NCBI GenBank assembly: GCA_031002005.1
Contig: JARYHS010009186.1
Location: 256,275,199-256,339,198, forward strand
Direction: 5' to 3'
DNA length: 64,000 nucleotides
Origin: Vandiemenella viatica
Lineage: Eukaryota; Arthropoda; Insecta; Orthoptera; Morabidae
In this document: positions 31,258-40,400 of the stretch, in pieces
Layout of the letters: the number at the start of each line of letters is the position of its first letter
Numbering within the stretch: the stretch's first letter is position 1
Notes under the pieces: model-generated
The model's database searches: none
What the model was told of the DNA's origin: nothing
The model's input: the letters and a program-made list of their open reading frames with translations, nothing else
Program-made: the position numbers and the translations under genes

Positions 31258-31932
31258 CTACATCTACATCTCCATATATACTCTGCAATGCACAAAATTG
31301 TGGGTGGCAGAGGGTGCTCAGCACCAAAGGTAATCTCTTCGTTGTGCATTCCAATCCCTAATGGTACGAGGGAAAAAAGAATTCATATAAGAATCAGTAC
31401 GGCACCTTATTTCTCTAATCTTATCTTTCCTGTCATTCCTGCTCAAATAGGTTGGTGGAAGAAGTATTTCACTACACTCGTAAGTGAAAGTGGGAGTACA
31501 CATGTTTACCAATAAGTTAAGCGAAACGTGTGTCGTCTATCTACCAGAGACTCCCAGCCTTGTCTACTAATCAGTTCTGTGACGCTTTCATAAGGACTGT
31601 AGCAAGCGGTCACGAGTCGAGCGGCTCTTCTCTGTACTTTCTCTATACTTTCGATCAACCCTTTACGAAACGGATCCCAAATGGCACAACAATAGTCCAA
31701 ACGTGGACGCACACGAGATTTGTACGCTATCTCCTTTGTTTGTTCATTACTATTTTTCAAGATTCGACCTATTAATCGCTGCCAATAATGAGCTCTACCT
31801 ACTAACGAATTAATGTGTATGTCCCATTTCATGTTCCTTTGTACTGTTACACCCAAATATTTCACAGAATCGACCATATCAATAACTGAATTGTTTAACT
31901 CGTATTTCTGAACAATTGGATTCTTTTCGTTA
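31258..31932 (-). mobile_element. LINE-C, 5'-truncated copy, 675 bp
   Basis: A 13-bp direct repeat, GAGACAAGTAATT, at 31245-31257 and 31933-31945 defines both ends. The minus-strand frame 31877-31506 encodes the reverse transcriptase thumb and C-terminus: VDSVKYLGVTVQRNMKWDIH, IAYKSRVRPRLDYCCAIWDP and ESIEKVQRRAARLVTACYSP, as in jockey/CR1-type LINEs. The catalytic core is absent. The 3' end (31258-31340) contains GGTGGCAGAGGGTGCTCAGC; a second piece of it is at 7257-7330. Confidence 0.85.
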
Positions 31933-31945
31933 GAGACAAGTAATT

Positions 31946-32384
31946 GTGGAGGAATACTATAGAGACCGTGAATAGTTACTGAAGACGTGTCATACGACCT
32001 AAAAAAGCGACAGAGGTGGAATGCGCTGCAAATTGAAACTGTCGTCAGTTAGTCCGCCCAGCGTCCTTGTGCTGTTAGTAGCCACACAGTACACTAGGCG
32101 ACTGAACTGAGTTCACACACGTTCATAGTTACAGTATAGTACCTCACGGCTTGCAGAAAAGCCGGAGCATTCGCGGAAAGTTGTGCAGTGAGTGTAACAG
32201 GAAGGGGATGGCTCAGTCCATCACGATACGGATCAGACTGTCCTCTTCTAAAGATAACCTCCGTGACGGCTGACTCAACTTCAGAACTCTGTTCGCGAGC
32301 TTCCATGTGCTGAAATTTGAATAAGACAAGCAAACACTGCAACTATTAATCAAACTCATCTCGTAACCTGCGAAACGACGTACG
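31946..32384. other. no gene recognised
   Basis: Sequence between LINE-C and an S1-like fragment, without a recognised feature. Confidence 0.45.
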
Positions 32385-32535
32385 ATCTTGGCATTCGGGG
32401 GGGACGCGGGTTTGATCCCTAGTCTCACTGTCACGATTACAAATACAAGGCTGATTCCAGAATATAAAAACTCCTTCCTGTCCCTTGGCCACAGTTCTGT
32501 TTCGACTCTAACTACCGTGTCGCTGATGAGTCGAA
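32385..32535 (+). repeat. S1-like SINE fragment
   Basis: GGCATTCGGGGGGGACGCGG and GTTTGATCCC resemble the S1 tRNA part, and TTCCTGTCCCTTGGCCACAG its 3' part, but the middle block is missing. Old and uncertain. Confidence 0.35.
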
Positions 32536-32639
32536 GAAATATACTCAAAAAAATATACTTTCGTTTGTTGCTTCTTGATTGCAATTTTCTTCGGGTAACA
32601 ATTTTTTTTTCGATTTAGCGATTAATTGAATTTGGGCAT

Positions 32640-32990
32640 TTAGTAGTCCAGTTGTTTTCGTACTCTCCTAATCGGTCTGACTATATGGGACACCGTTTGC
32701 AAACTTCTTCTTCTCGTGTCGATGACAACATCAAATATGTGGGAGTTTTTCCGCCAATGCGATGACTTGTCAGTAGCTGATTGTAGGTCAAATTGAAATA
32801 CATTTATCCCGATTTGTGGACAAGACAACAGATGTACCATAGCTTCTCCCTCTCCTCACGAACAAGTGGTATCTGGCTGTTCTCCCAGGTATCCCCATCA
32901 AGCAAGAATATCTTTGGAACGGTCAACTCCAACTCGAAGCCTGTTTAACGACTTCCATATGAGCCATGGTTGTTCATACCCAGGTGATAT
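32640..32990 (-). pseudogene. LINE C-terminal region fragment
   Basis: On the minus strand a broken frame gives WKSLNRLRVGVDRSKDILA, then after stops GEGEAMVHLLSCPQIG and DLQSATDKSSHWRKN. LINE proteins of the jockey/R1 kind end with W..LNR.R.G.GR....L.KWG, a Cys/His knuckle C.CG..EQT..HL...CP, and a D...AT....A..W block, which match in order. At least two stops interrupt it. Confidence 0.5.
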
Positions 32991-33280
32991 GGCTTAATCA
33001 CAACGCTTGATCATCGTCATATAAAGAATCGATACTGCCGCTGCTCCGTCTTTTTGTCTCTCTTTATCAATGTCGATTTTGTAGGACAGAGAGAGAACAA
33101 AAGCTTGCAAATGTCAGTAGATTGCACATCACATTTAGACGTAGTTTTCATGACTTATTCCGATCAATGACTTATTGAAACCTCCTGAGCTTGTTAATGT
33201 TGTGACTGACTGCCAAGTTAAACAGAAGGTAGTATCTGCTTAGGAAATGTGTGAACGGTGCTCTGTGTGATAAGTCTTAA

Positions 33281-33316
33281 TTGACAATGGCGGCAGAGTT
33301 TGTGCCGCCGAAACGT
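33281..33316 (+). other. hairpin plus GAAACGTC, hammerhead-like
   Basis: TTGACAATGGCGGCA pairs with TGCCGCC and is followed by GAAACGTCG, the layout of stem II and the GAAA box of a hammerhead. The first core box reads TTGACAA, not CTGATGA, so the core is degraded. No PLE coding sequence is seen next to it. Confidence 0.3.
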
Positions 33317-33789
33317 CGTGTTTGATCGATGGACTAACTCCGCTAGTTGCCGGAGAAAATGTTATTCAAGTCTTAATTCGTCAGAATGGAAATTAAGATC
33401 CAATGGTTAGCATGTTTATGGAAAACCTCAATCCCCCTGACGACTATGGTTTTACTCATTTCTGGTGAAAACGAAATATGTCCCACCAGTTCGGGCTCGG
33501 AGAAGCACAACGAACTGAGGATTAGTACGCCGGCAGCCCTGATTACGGTTTTTATGACATTTTTCTAAATTTTTTACGCTAAAGTGTCTCAGAAACTGCG
33601 CATTTCACAAGTTAACTCTTATCTTACAGAGCAATACTTACACTAGTCTCGGACAGATAGTGACATATACTTTCTTCCATTTGTTGGAATGTGACTGTAA
33701 AAGAGGAAGGGTATTTCCCTGTCCAACATGCCACTTGGAAAGTGGGTGCATGCCAATGTCATTACGAATCTGATATAACAGAAATAACG

Positions 33790-33905
33790 TAACCTAGTCC
33801 ACAAACCGAAGGTTGGTTGAATCCTCACAAAGGATGCATACTAAGCCATTGTGTCAGAGGTTGGATGGGACCTACAGTTTAACGTGGAATCCGAACCACG
33901 GAATG
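33790..33905 (-). repeat. short S2-derived insertion
   Basis: The right half contains the S2 block (CAGTTTAACGTGGAATCCGA and ACCACGGAA). A 12-bp direct repeat, ACAGAAATAACG, flanks it at 33778-33789 and 33906-33917. The left half does not match the reference S2, so it is a variant tail. Confidence 0.6.
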
Positions 33906-34079
33906 ACAGAAATAACGAGAAACAAGCTGCAACGTAGCAGTGTTGACTCCATCTCCTCTTCGAGGCATTACAATCCTTAGATGCCTCAGAACTATTAATG
34001 GTGGTCACCCTCGTCTTTATATAACACTAACCTCAAAGTCTGTCAAAAATGACGGAGCGTCCTGCAAATCATGTCTTCG

Positions 34080-34250
34080 CAGTTGCTTAAATAAAAAGAA
34101 TTGTTATAAAATAAAGCTCAATACAAGTCCCCGTGCCTTGCGCTATAGCAAAAAGTTTCAGTTGTCATTCTGGTCCAGGTTACATTTCAACCTAACCACA
34201 AATTCCGCTAAAATTACCGCTAAAAAATCAATGCTTCAATCACATGAGCC
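34080..34250. repeat. fragment with the GGTCCAGG..TTTCAACCTAA phrase
   Basis: GCTATAGCAAAAAGTTTC, then TCTGGTCCAGGTTACATTTC and AACCTAA, resemble the outer arm of the 17723-21617 element. No ends are paired. Confidence 0.4.
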
Positions 34251-34633
34251 TTAACACATTCACTGTATCGCATGTTAATGGCACTCATGCATCACGATAT
34301 AAACTTGATCCAAAATATTCATGGGTTCTTACATCTTTCTTTTATGTTTAATCCGTGGTTCAGATCGATATTAAAATGACACAATTACTTGTGGCTGAGA
34401 TAATGATTTCAGTAATATGCCGTCAGTGAAAGCAAAGGAAATAAAAAATAAATCTTAACAATGTACGTTACGCCACGTATCATTATCTCGATTAGTGTGA
34501 AAGTACTTTCGTTGAAACTAAGTCATGATTTCAGTAACAGGACGCTTGTGAAAAGAATTTAAACTATATTTAAAAAAATTAAATTACCCATGCCATCTGC
34601 TGTAACGTCAAATTCCAGTTGCAATAATTCATT

Positions 34634-34704
34634 GAGCGAAAAAAGCGACCACAACAGGTTCTGGTCTCATTAAAACGGCCACAACACGTTATTCGCGTCA
34701 TGGC

Positions 34705-34761
<57 letters not shown>

Positions 34762-35034
34762 AGCCAGAATGCTTTGTGGCTAAATCAATAAGGCCACAGG
34801 GGAAATTCGCGTATGGTCCAGGTCATATTCTCCACACATAACAACTCAAATTTTTTAATTTTTTTTGGGGCCTTGTAACGCGACAGGAAATAAGAATCAT
34901 ATATATTAAATGCACCCTGGACCAATTCGTCGTGAGCACAAAGAGTTAGATACTGATAAGCCATAACGTATTATGGCCGTTTCCAAGAAACCAGAACGCG
35001 TTGTGGTGATTGATTTTTTTCGCTCAGTGAGTGT
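34634..35034. repeat. inverted repeat enclosing a 52-A tract
   Basis: Bases 34634-34700 and the complement of 34963-35034 match with scattered differences (GAGCGAAAAAA, CCACAAC(A/G)(C/G)GTTCTGGT and AACGGCCA blocks). The spacer of about 260 bp contains an uninterrupted run of about 52 As at 34709-34760, right next to the left arm, and another GGTCCAGG phrase at 34815. Confidence 0.6.
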
Positions 35035-35398
35035 TTTCGCACGCGTCAGAGCAAGTGTTGCTCGCTGTCTTTGATCGAGCTGCTGTTGGCGAAGGTTGTT
35101 GTCTATTGACATTTCCTTCAAACATTGCAATGGATGTTATTTCCTTTCGGTGTGTCTTTTCGGTTGTTCTTCGTTGTTTTAATTTGTGGGTGTCTTAGTC
35201 ATTTCGACACTGTTGGTTTGGCTGGAAAGGGGATTAATGAGTTGGGTTAGCAACTCGACAACTGTAGTCAGCTAGGAACCCCACTCGTATGCGCCGTCGT
35301 GCCCACAGCAGTGACTGGGGCAGACGGCTGTGAGTTGTTCCGAGTAGGGTTCTGGTTGTTTGACTCGTATCTTGACGAGTCTGGACGATGTTGGCGGT

Positions 35399-36300
35399 CT
35401 ACTGTGTCTCGCCAGTTACAGTGACGGGTGCGGTGATATTTCGGCTGTTTGGATGACTTGGCTTGCGTACACGGATTTCCGGGTCTTGCTGCTTAGCGGT
35501 AGATCCGGTGCAGTGTTGCGTCGTTTGCCTGTTGGAGGTTCGAAGCCGCTTCTGCGCTGGACACCCCCAAAAACAGGCCACATGGGGCCCACCGCAATTG
35601 CAGCAGGTGGCTTCGTGCTTAAGTCTCAGGCACTCTTGTTTCTAAAGATCACCCCCGCAGCGGACGCACCTCAGCTTGGCGGTGCATTGACGTGCGGAGT
35701 GATGAAATCTGTGGCATTGGACAGGTTCTGGCGAAGGTTTCTAGGCTTCGGTGTTAGTAGGCTTGTTTCTTGACTTGTTGGCTGGGGGTAAGAGCTCTTT
35801 GAAAGCTAGCTCCAGTTCTTTCAGCTTGCTGATAATTGTTTTTAGGTCCGTCAAGCAGGATGCGATGATCTTCAGTCCATCCTAGTCCATCTTCAGTCCT
35901 GGTGAGCAGGGGCAGCATAGTGACATGTTGCAGCAGGCGTAGCAGGCACACCCAGTTGTGCGGGTATGCAACATGTAAGGGTGGTACAGGCCGGAGACCT
36001 GCACCTCTATCGCAATACCTCGTTGCGACGAGTCGGAAGCCTCATTAACTGGAAAAACAGGAATAATTACCAGCACAGCCGGAGCATCAGTAGGTTGCTG
36101 TTGGGTAGCTGTTCTGACCCCTCATCCTTGAGAGGGTCGGTGGCGTTCATCTTCTTCTCAGGAGGTTCTGGGACCGCAGCCACGGACGACCCGAACAGAG
36201 GCGCTGCTGGCCAGAACGTCGGCGGACTCTGCTTTGCCTCCACTCTCATCCAGTCCAGAGCACCCACGCGAAAAACGCCCTATGTGGCTGGTTTTTCACT
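35399..36300 (-). pseudogene. LINE ORF1 (gag-like) with CCHC knuckles
   Basis: On the minus strand the frame passes through a coiled-coil part (TDLKTIISKLKELELAFKEL) and then QCHRFHHSARQC, CVRCGGDL, a stop, then CLRLKHEATCCNCGGPHVAC and FWGCPAQ (about 35730-35560). These are three CCHC-type nucleic-acid-binding knuckles as found at the end of ORF1 in jockey and I elements: C.RC..FGHS...C, CV.CGG.H....C and CCNCGG.H.A....CP. ORF1 coats the RNA in LINE particles. A stop lies between knuckles, the first knuckle's second Cys is replaced, and a Ser/Pro-rich part upstream is out of frame. No ORF2 follows on this strand. Confidence 0.6.
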
Positions 36301-36427
36301 CGTCTAGTGCGGCATGCTTCCAGTGCAGAGCGAGCGTTTTCGGTCTTTGACTTTAACAGATATACTCCACTAGCCTGGCAATTGTTGGTCTGTTGAGTGA
36401 ACATTTCTGAATCCAAATTGCGGGCCA

Positions 36428-36646
36428 ATGATTTTGTTGTTTCTCTCTTCTGATCCCCCGGTAAATAAAGGATTTATTACAAAGTGCAAAAAATGGTTTG
36501 TGTCTGGTATTTATTCCATCCATTGCGAGTGTGGACAGCACTACGTTGAGCAGACAGTACGCTCCGTATTTCAGTGCTGTACGGAGCATCCAACATACGT
36601 GCGTCAGGGTCAAGTGACGAAGACAGCTTTGTCTTTCACAGCATAG
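36428..36646 (+). pseudogene. PLE GIY-YIG endonuclease domain fragment
   Basis: The frame reads KCKKWFVSGIYSIHCECGQH and then YVEQTVRSVFQCCTEH. PLE GIY-YIG domains read GVY.I.C.CG..Y(I/V)G.T.RS...R..EH. Here GIY is kept, the YIG element is YVE (Gly lost), and the catalytic Arg after RS is replaced by Cys. The nuclease would nick target DNA to prime reverse transcription. Upstream, where reverse transcriptase should be, the minus-strand LINE ORF1 is found. Downstream come an S1 SINE and a PLE-type 3' region, so the element probably continued to 40400. Confidence 0.65.
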
Positions 36647-36789
36647 TGAAGAAACGTCGGTTCGGATTCGAGGTGACATGAATTTTTGCATACGCAAAAG
36701 AATACTGGTACGGCCTGATTAAGGAGACCATGGGGTCCGTCTCGCAGAAGATACTGTAAACAAAGACACAGCTTAGCGCAAGTTGGTTC

Positions 36790-37009
36790 TTTTCTTATGG
36801 CTTTACGTGTCGTCGACGTCGAGGACATTAGAGGCGGGATAGGACTGAGACAACGAACGGAAACGAATTCGGCCATGGCCTTTTAAAGGAGCCATCCCGG
36901 CATTCGCTTGGAGTGATTTGGGAAAACCATGGAAAACCTGACGGGGATTCGAGCCAGCGTCCTCCCGGATGCGAGGCAACAGCGTTACCGCTCACCCAGC
37001 TCACTCGGT
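36790..37009 (-). repeat. S1 SINE, near full length
   Basis: The reverse strand reads the S1 order from a head near CGGTAACGCTGTTGCCTCGC, through GGTTTTCCATGGTTTTCCC and GGCCATGGCCGAATTCG, to GACGACACGTAAAGCC. Similar short sequences (GCGCAAGTTGG and GCGAAGCTTGG) flank it as a decayed target duplication. Confidence 0.8.
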
Positions 37010-37275
37010 GCGAAGCTTGGAAATCAGCTATTAGGAAATTAAGAGTGACGATTCAGTGCTGTCAACATTGTTCGAGAATGTGCTCTGAACAACAATCGAC
37101 CCCCTCCATAGTGTGTGTACCCGCCGCCACTCCTTTTCCGGCGCCCTCATCTCCGCGACACGCTCCTGCCCCACCGCCTCGGAACAGAGAGACGCTCGGC
37201 ACACGTGACTATGACGTCACCGGCAACCGCTGTGCTGCATGGGCTATATAAGGGCTGCCGCTTCAAGAATCTGAC

Positions 37276-40200
37276 CCACCAACAAAAACCTCCTCCTACA
37301 CACCCTTACCACACACGACATCCATTGCCTCCTACTAAACGAAACCTTCCTCACACCTCGTCACCAGATCCGCATGCCCCCATACCACCTCATCCGATCT
37401 GACAATCCTACCCGGGCGGCACGCGGAGGCGTGGCCATTGGATATCATAATCACATCCCCACCCAAATACACCCACCCCTAAATCACCCATCCGAACATG
37501 TCATCGTCACCGTATTTCTAAAATCACTCACTGTCACCTTAGTCACTATTTACATCCGGCCCCGCGTTCCACTACCTATCAACTTTCTCTCCTACATAGA
37601 CAACCACTTCAATTCATATATCATCATGGCCGACATAAACATCCACAGCCGTACCCAACAAGAACTTCATCAACTCCACCACACCCTAGCAGCCATGAGA
37701 GGTGATCTCATTAACATTCCATCACCCACGCGCCCCGAATCCAATACAACCCCCGACATCGTCATCGCCTCCCCAAACATCCTCACCCGCTCCACCCTTC
37801 AAGTTCTGGACCCCATTGGCAGCGACCACCTTCCAATCATGCTCGCCATTCAATACAACCCCCCAAACACCCCACGTCCACCAAACCAGATACCCCACCG
37901 TTACATCCAAAATTATCACAAGACTAACTGGAATAATTATAGAAAATTCATCGACGACAAAATTGACACAGACAACCCATATATCACCGACACAGACAGC
38001 CTACTACAAACTGCAGACTTCCTCGAACGCACCATCACTGACGCCATCGACGCTCATATTCCCCTGACACCGATCACCCCTCACAAACCTTCCCTACCAG
38101 CACGAGCCCTCCAACTTCTTCATACTTCACGACAACTTTTCCGCACCTATCAACGCACCCATGACCATCAGCTCCTCACCCTTCACCGCCAGCTCCAACG
38201 CACAGTTCGCAATTACATAACCGCCCATAAACGCCGCACCTGGAGGGACACCTGCAACCAGCTAAGCCTACAATACATTCAGAACTCCTCCAAATACTGG
38301 TCCACCTTCAGACGTATAACTGGCCTCAAAACCGCACCCACCTACCCCCTTCTACATAACAACCATCCCGTATCCAATGACATCCAAAAAGCAAATCTTT
38401 TCGCCGACCATCTCCAGAAAGTCCATACCACACCCAACGACCCCCGCTTTGATTATACAGACTCCCCCATAGTAGAACAGCGTGCCGATACCTCCTCACC
38501 CCCCCTCAAGCCCGACTACAACTACATCCATAATGTCAGCCGCACTGGGCTTAACACCCCCATCACCACTAACGACATCCTTTCCGTACTCCACACCAAG
38601 AAAAATACAGCACCCGGCCCCGATTCCATCACCTACAGACACATTAAAGAAGCACCCCATTCATTTCATCAACTCCTAGCTCTCCTATTCACATATATCC
38701 TATACTCTGGTATCTACCCCCCCAAATGGAAAACCTCTAAAATTCTCATGTTCCCCAAACCCAATAAGCCCAAATCAGACCCCACCTCATACCGACCTAT
38801 CAGCCTTACCTCCGTTTTCAGCAAGATCTTCGAAACAATACTATCCAAAAGAATCCATCAACACCTATCCCAACACTCACTCCTATCCCCAGCCCAGTGC
38901 GGCTTCCGCCCGAAATTGTCAACTCAAGATCAACTCCTGAAATTAGTACACCTCCTGACTACGCACCTGAACACCCACCGATCCGCAATCCTCGTCCTGC
39001 TAGATATCGAAAAAGCATTCGACACAGTATGGCACGCTGGACTCATCTTCAAACTCCAAACCTTCGCCCTCCCCATCACCTTCATCCGTACAATAGCCTC
39101 CTTCCTCTCACACCGCACCTCCTTTGTAACTATCAACAACTTCCTTTCCCGTACCTTCTCCCCTACCGCAGGTGTCCCCCAGGGATCTGTTCTTTCACCC
39201 CTCCTATACATCCTATACATTTGCGACATACCCTTCCCCGCACCACCAACTTACATCCTTAAATACGCTGACGATACCGCATACTTAGCCATCCATAAAT
39301 CACTGCAACAATCCCAAAAAGCAATACAAACCGAACTCAACAAATTTGTGCAGTGGTGTAACCGATGGAGACTGATCATTAACCCCAACAAAACGCAAGC
39401 AATAATTTTCGGCAAAACAAGCCGAAAATACCGCCTCACGGATTTTCACATCACCATCTACAACCACCCCATCCCGCAACAACCTACAGTGAAATATCTC
39501 GGCGTAACCCTCGACCGGCACCTAACATGGACACCCCACCTCAACACAATCATAGCAAAAGCAAAAACCCGCCTCAATTTACTCAAATCACTCACTGGCA
39601 CATGGGGACTCCGCAGCAATATCATCATCAATACTTACAAAGCATTTCTCCGCCCTATTCTCACCTATGGTCACCTCTCATGGATATCCGCTCCCGACCG
39701 TTTTTACAATAGACTGCAAATAATAGAACGCCACGCACTCCGCATCGCCTACCGCATCCGATTACCATCACCTACCAATCTACTATACAGCCTCATAAAA
39801 TTCCCCCACATCCTCATCCACCTCGAATCACTCCGTATCAAATATGCTATCAACAGTATCCATAACAACAATCCCATAACCTTAAAACTAATCACTGAAC
39901 CACCCCATCTCCCCAACTACTACAAACAAATACCTCCCACTCTCCACCTCCTGAACATCCTCATACTCACCCAACACATCGACCGACCGCCACCCATATC
40001 CGAGCGACAGAAGCGCCCAAAAATATATCCCACACTATAAGCTAATCAGCTTGAAGTTCCAACTCCTGAACCGCTCCTATAAAAAAAAAAAAAAAAAAAT
40101 AAAAAAAAAAATATGTATGTAAAACAACTGTAAACTCAATTATAATGTCTAGCTGTAAGCAAATGCATATGTTAAAAACAATTGTATATTTTATGTAACT

Positions 40201-40294
40201 CACTAGGCTGAAGAGCGCTACCAATGCGCTGCCAGCCCGCCTTCCCCACCGGGGAAGGAATGAAAAAACAATAAATATATATATATATATATAT
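37276..40294 (+). mobile_element. young jockey-like LINE, 5'-truncated, 3.0 kb
   Basis: An 11-bp direct repeat, AAGAATCTGAC, lies at 37265-37275 and 40295-40305 and gives exact ends. The element begins inside the endonuclease domain and ends in a TA repeat (about 40275-40294). The 3' untranslated part has A-rich tracts (40081-40110) and a hairpin CTTCCCCACCGGGGAAGG at 40241-40258. The frame is uninterrupted from 37275 to 40040, so insertion is recent. Confidence 0.92.
37374..40040 (+). CDS. LINE ORF2: endonuclease plus reverse transcriptase
   Basis: From the ATG this is 888 residues, but the frame is open from 37275 (LLLHTLTTHDIHCLLLNETF precedes the ATG), so the true protein began further upstream and was truncated. 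The endonuclease (first ~170 residues) keeps RGGVAI, a degraded metal-site block ADINIHSR, and IGSDHLPIML. The reverse transcriptase (about 400-700) keeps APGPDSITYRHIKE, SYRPISLTSVFSKIFE, LDIEKAFDTVWH, GVPQGSVLSPLLYILY, the catalytic KYADDTAYLA, and VKYLGVTLDRHLTWTPHL. A jockey-type C-terminus without RNase H follows. The enzyme nicks DNA and copies the LINE RNA at the nick. The coding strand is exceptionally rich in C and poor in G, unlike neighbouring DNA. The missing endonuclease N-terminus makes it unlikely to be active on its own. Confidence 0.92.
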   Translation: MPPYHLIRSDNPTRAARGGVAIGYHNHIPTQIHPPLNHPSEHVIVTVFLKSLTVTLVTIYIRPRVPLPINFLSYIDNHFNSYIIMADINIHSRTQQELHQLHHTLAAMRGDLINIPSPTRPESNTTPDIVIASPNILTRSTLQVLDPIGSDHLPIMLAIQYNPPNTPRPPNQIPHRYIQNYHKTNWNNYRKFIDDKIDTDNPYITDTDSLLQTADFLERTITDAIDAHIPLTPITPHKPSLPARALQLLHTSRQLFRTYQRTHDHQLLTLHRQLQRTVRNYITAHKRRTWRDTCNQLSLQYIQNSSKYWSTFRRITGLKTAPTYPLLHNNHPVSNDIQKANLFADHLQKVHTTPNDPRFDYTDSPIVEQRADTSSPPLKPDYNYIHNVSRTGLNTPITTNDILSVLHTKKNTAPGPDSITYRHIKEAPHSFHQLLALLFTYILYSGIYPPKWKTSKILMFPKPNKPKSDPTSYRPISLTSVFSKIFETILSKRIHQHLSQHSLLSPAQCGFRPKLSTQDQLLKLVHLLTTHLNTHRSAILVLLDIEKAFDTVWHAGLIFKLQTFALPITFIRTIASFLSHRTSFVTINNFLSRTFSPTAGVPQGSVLSPLLYILYICDIPFPAPPTYILKYADDTAYLAIHKSLQQSQKAIQTELNKFVQWCNRWRLIINPNKTQAIIFGKTSRKYRLTDFHITIYNHPIPQQPTVKYLGVTLDRHLTWTPHLNTIIAKAKTRLNLLKSLTGTWGLRSNIIINTYKAFLRPILTYGHLSWISAPDRFYNRLQIIERHALRIAYRIRLPSPTNLLYSLIKFPHILIHLESLRIKYAINSIHNNNPITLKLITEPPHLPNYYKQIPPTLHLLNILILTQHIDRPPPISERQKRPKIYPTL

Positions 40295-40311
40295 AAGAAT
40301 CTGACACTTTG

Positions 40312-40348
40312 CCGGAAGATGAAATCTAAGTACGACTTCGAAACGTCG
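40312..40348 (+). other. PLE-end hairpin with GAAACGTC
   Basis: CCGGAAGATG is followed by GAAATC, a short loop, GACTTC, then GAAACGTCGC. The hairpin sits where stem II of a hammerhead would lie, between a degraded first box and GAAA. Confidence 0.4.
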
Positions 40349-40400
40349 CATCAATTTGAAGCGATCCTTCGGTGGGAGGCCAAAAGATTCATTATACATT

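Larger units (their letters stand above)
37010..40400 (+). mobile_element. PLE 3' terminal region, split by a LINE
   Basis: Bases 37010-37275 include a GC-rich stretch, TGACGTCACCGGC and a TATA-like GGGCTATATAAGGGC; the LINE follows; and 40306-40400 resume with GCCGGAAGATG, a hairpin and GAAACGTCGC. PLE terminal repeats often combine a TATA promoter and a hammerhead-type motif in this order. The GIY-YIG fragment upstream on the same strand supports the call. Confidence 0.5.

Noticed and set aside
38930..39229. Minus-strand frame of 99 codons
   Set aside because: It is antisense to the LINE reverse transcriptase and caused by its skewed composition.
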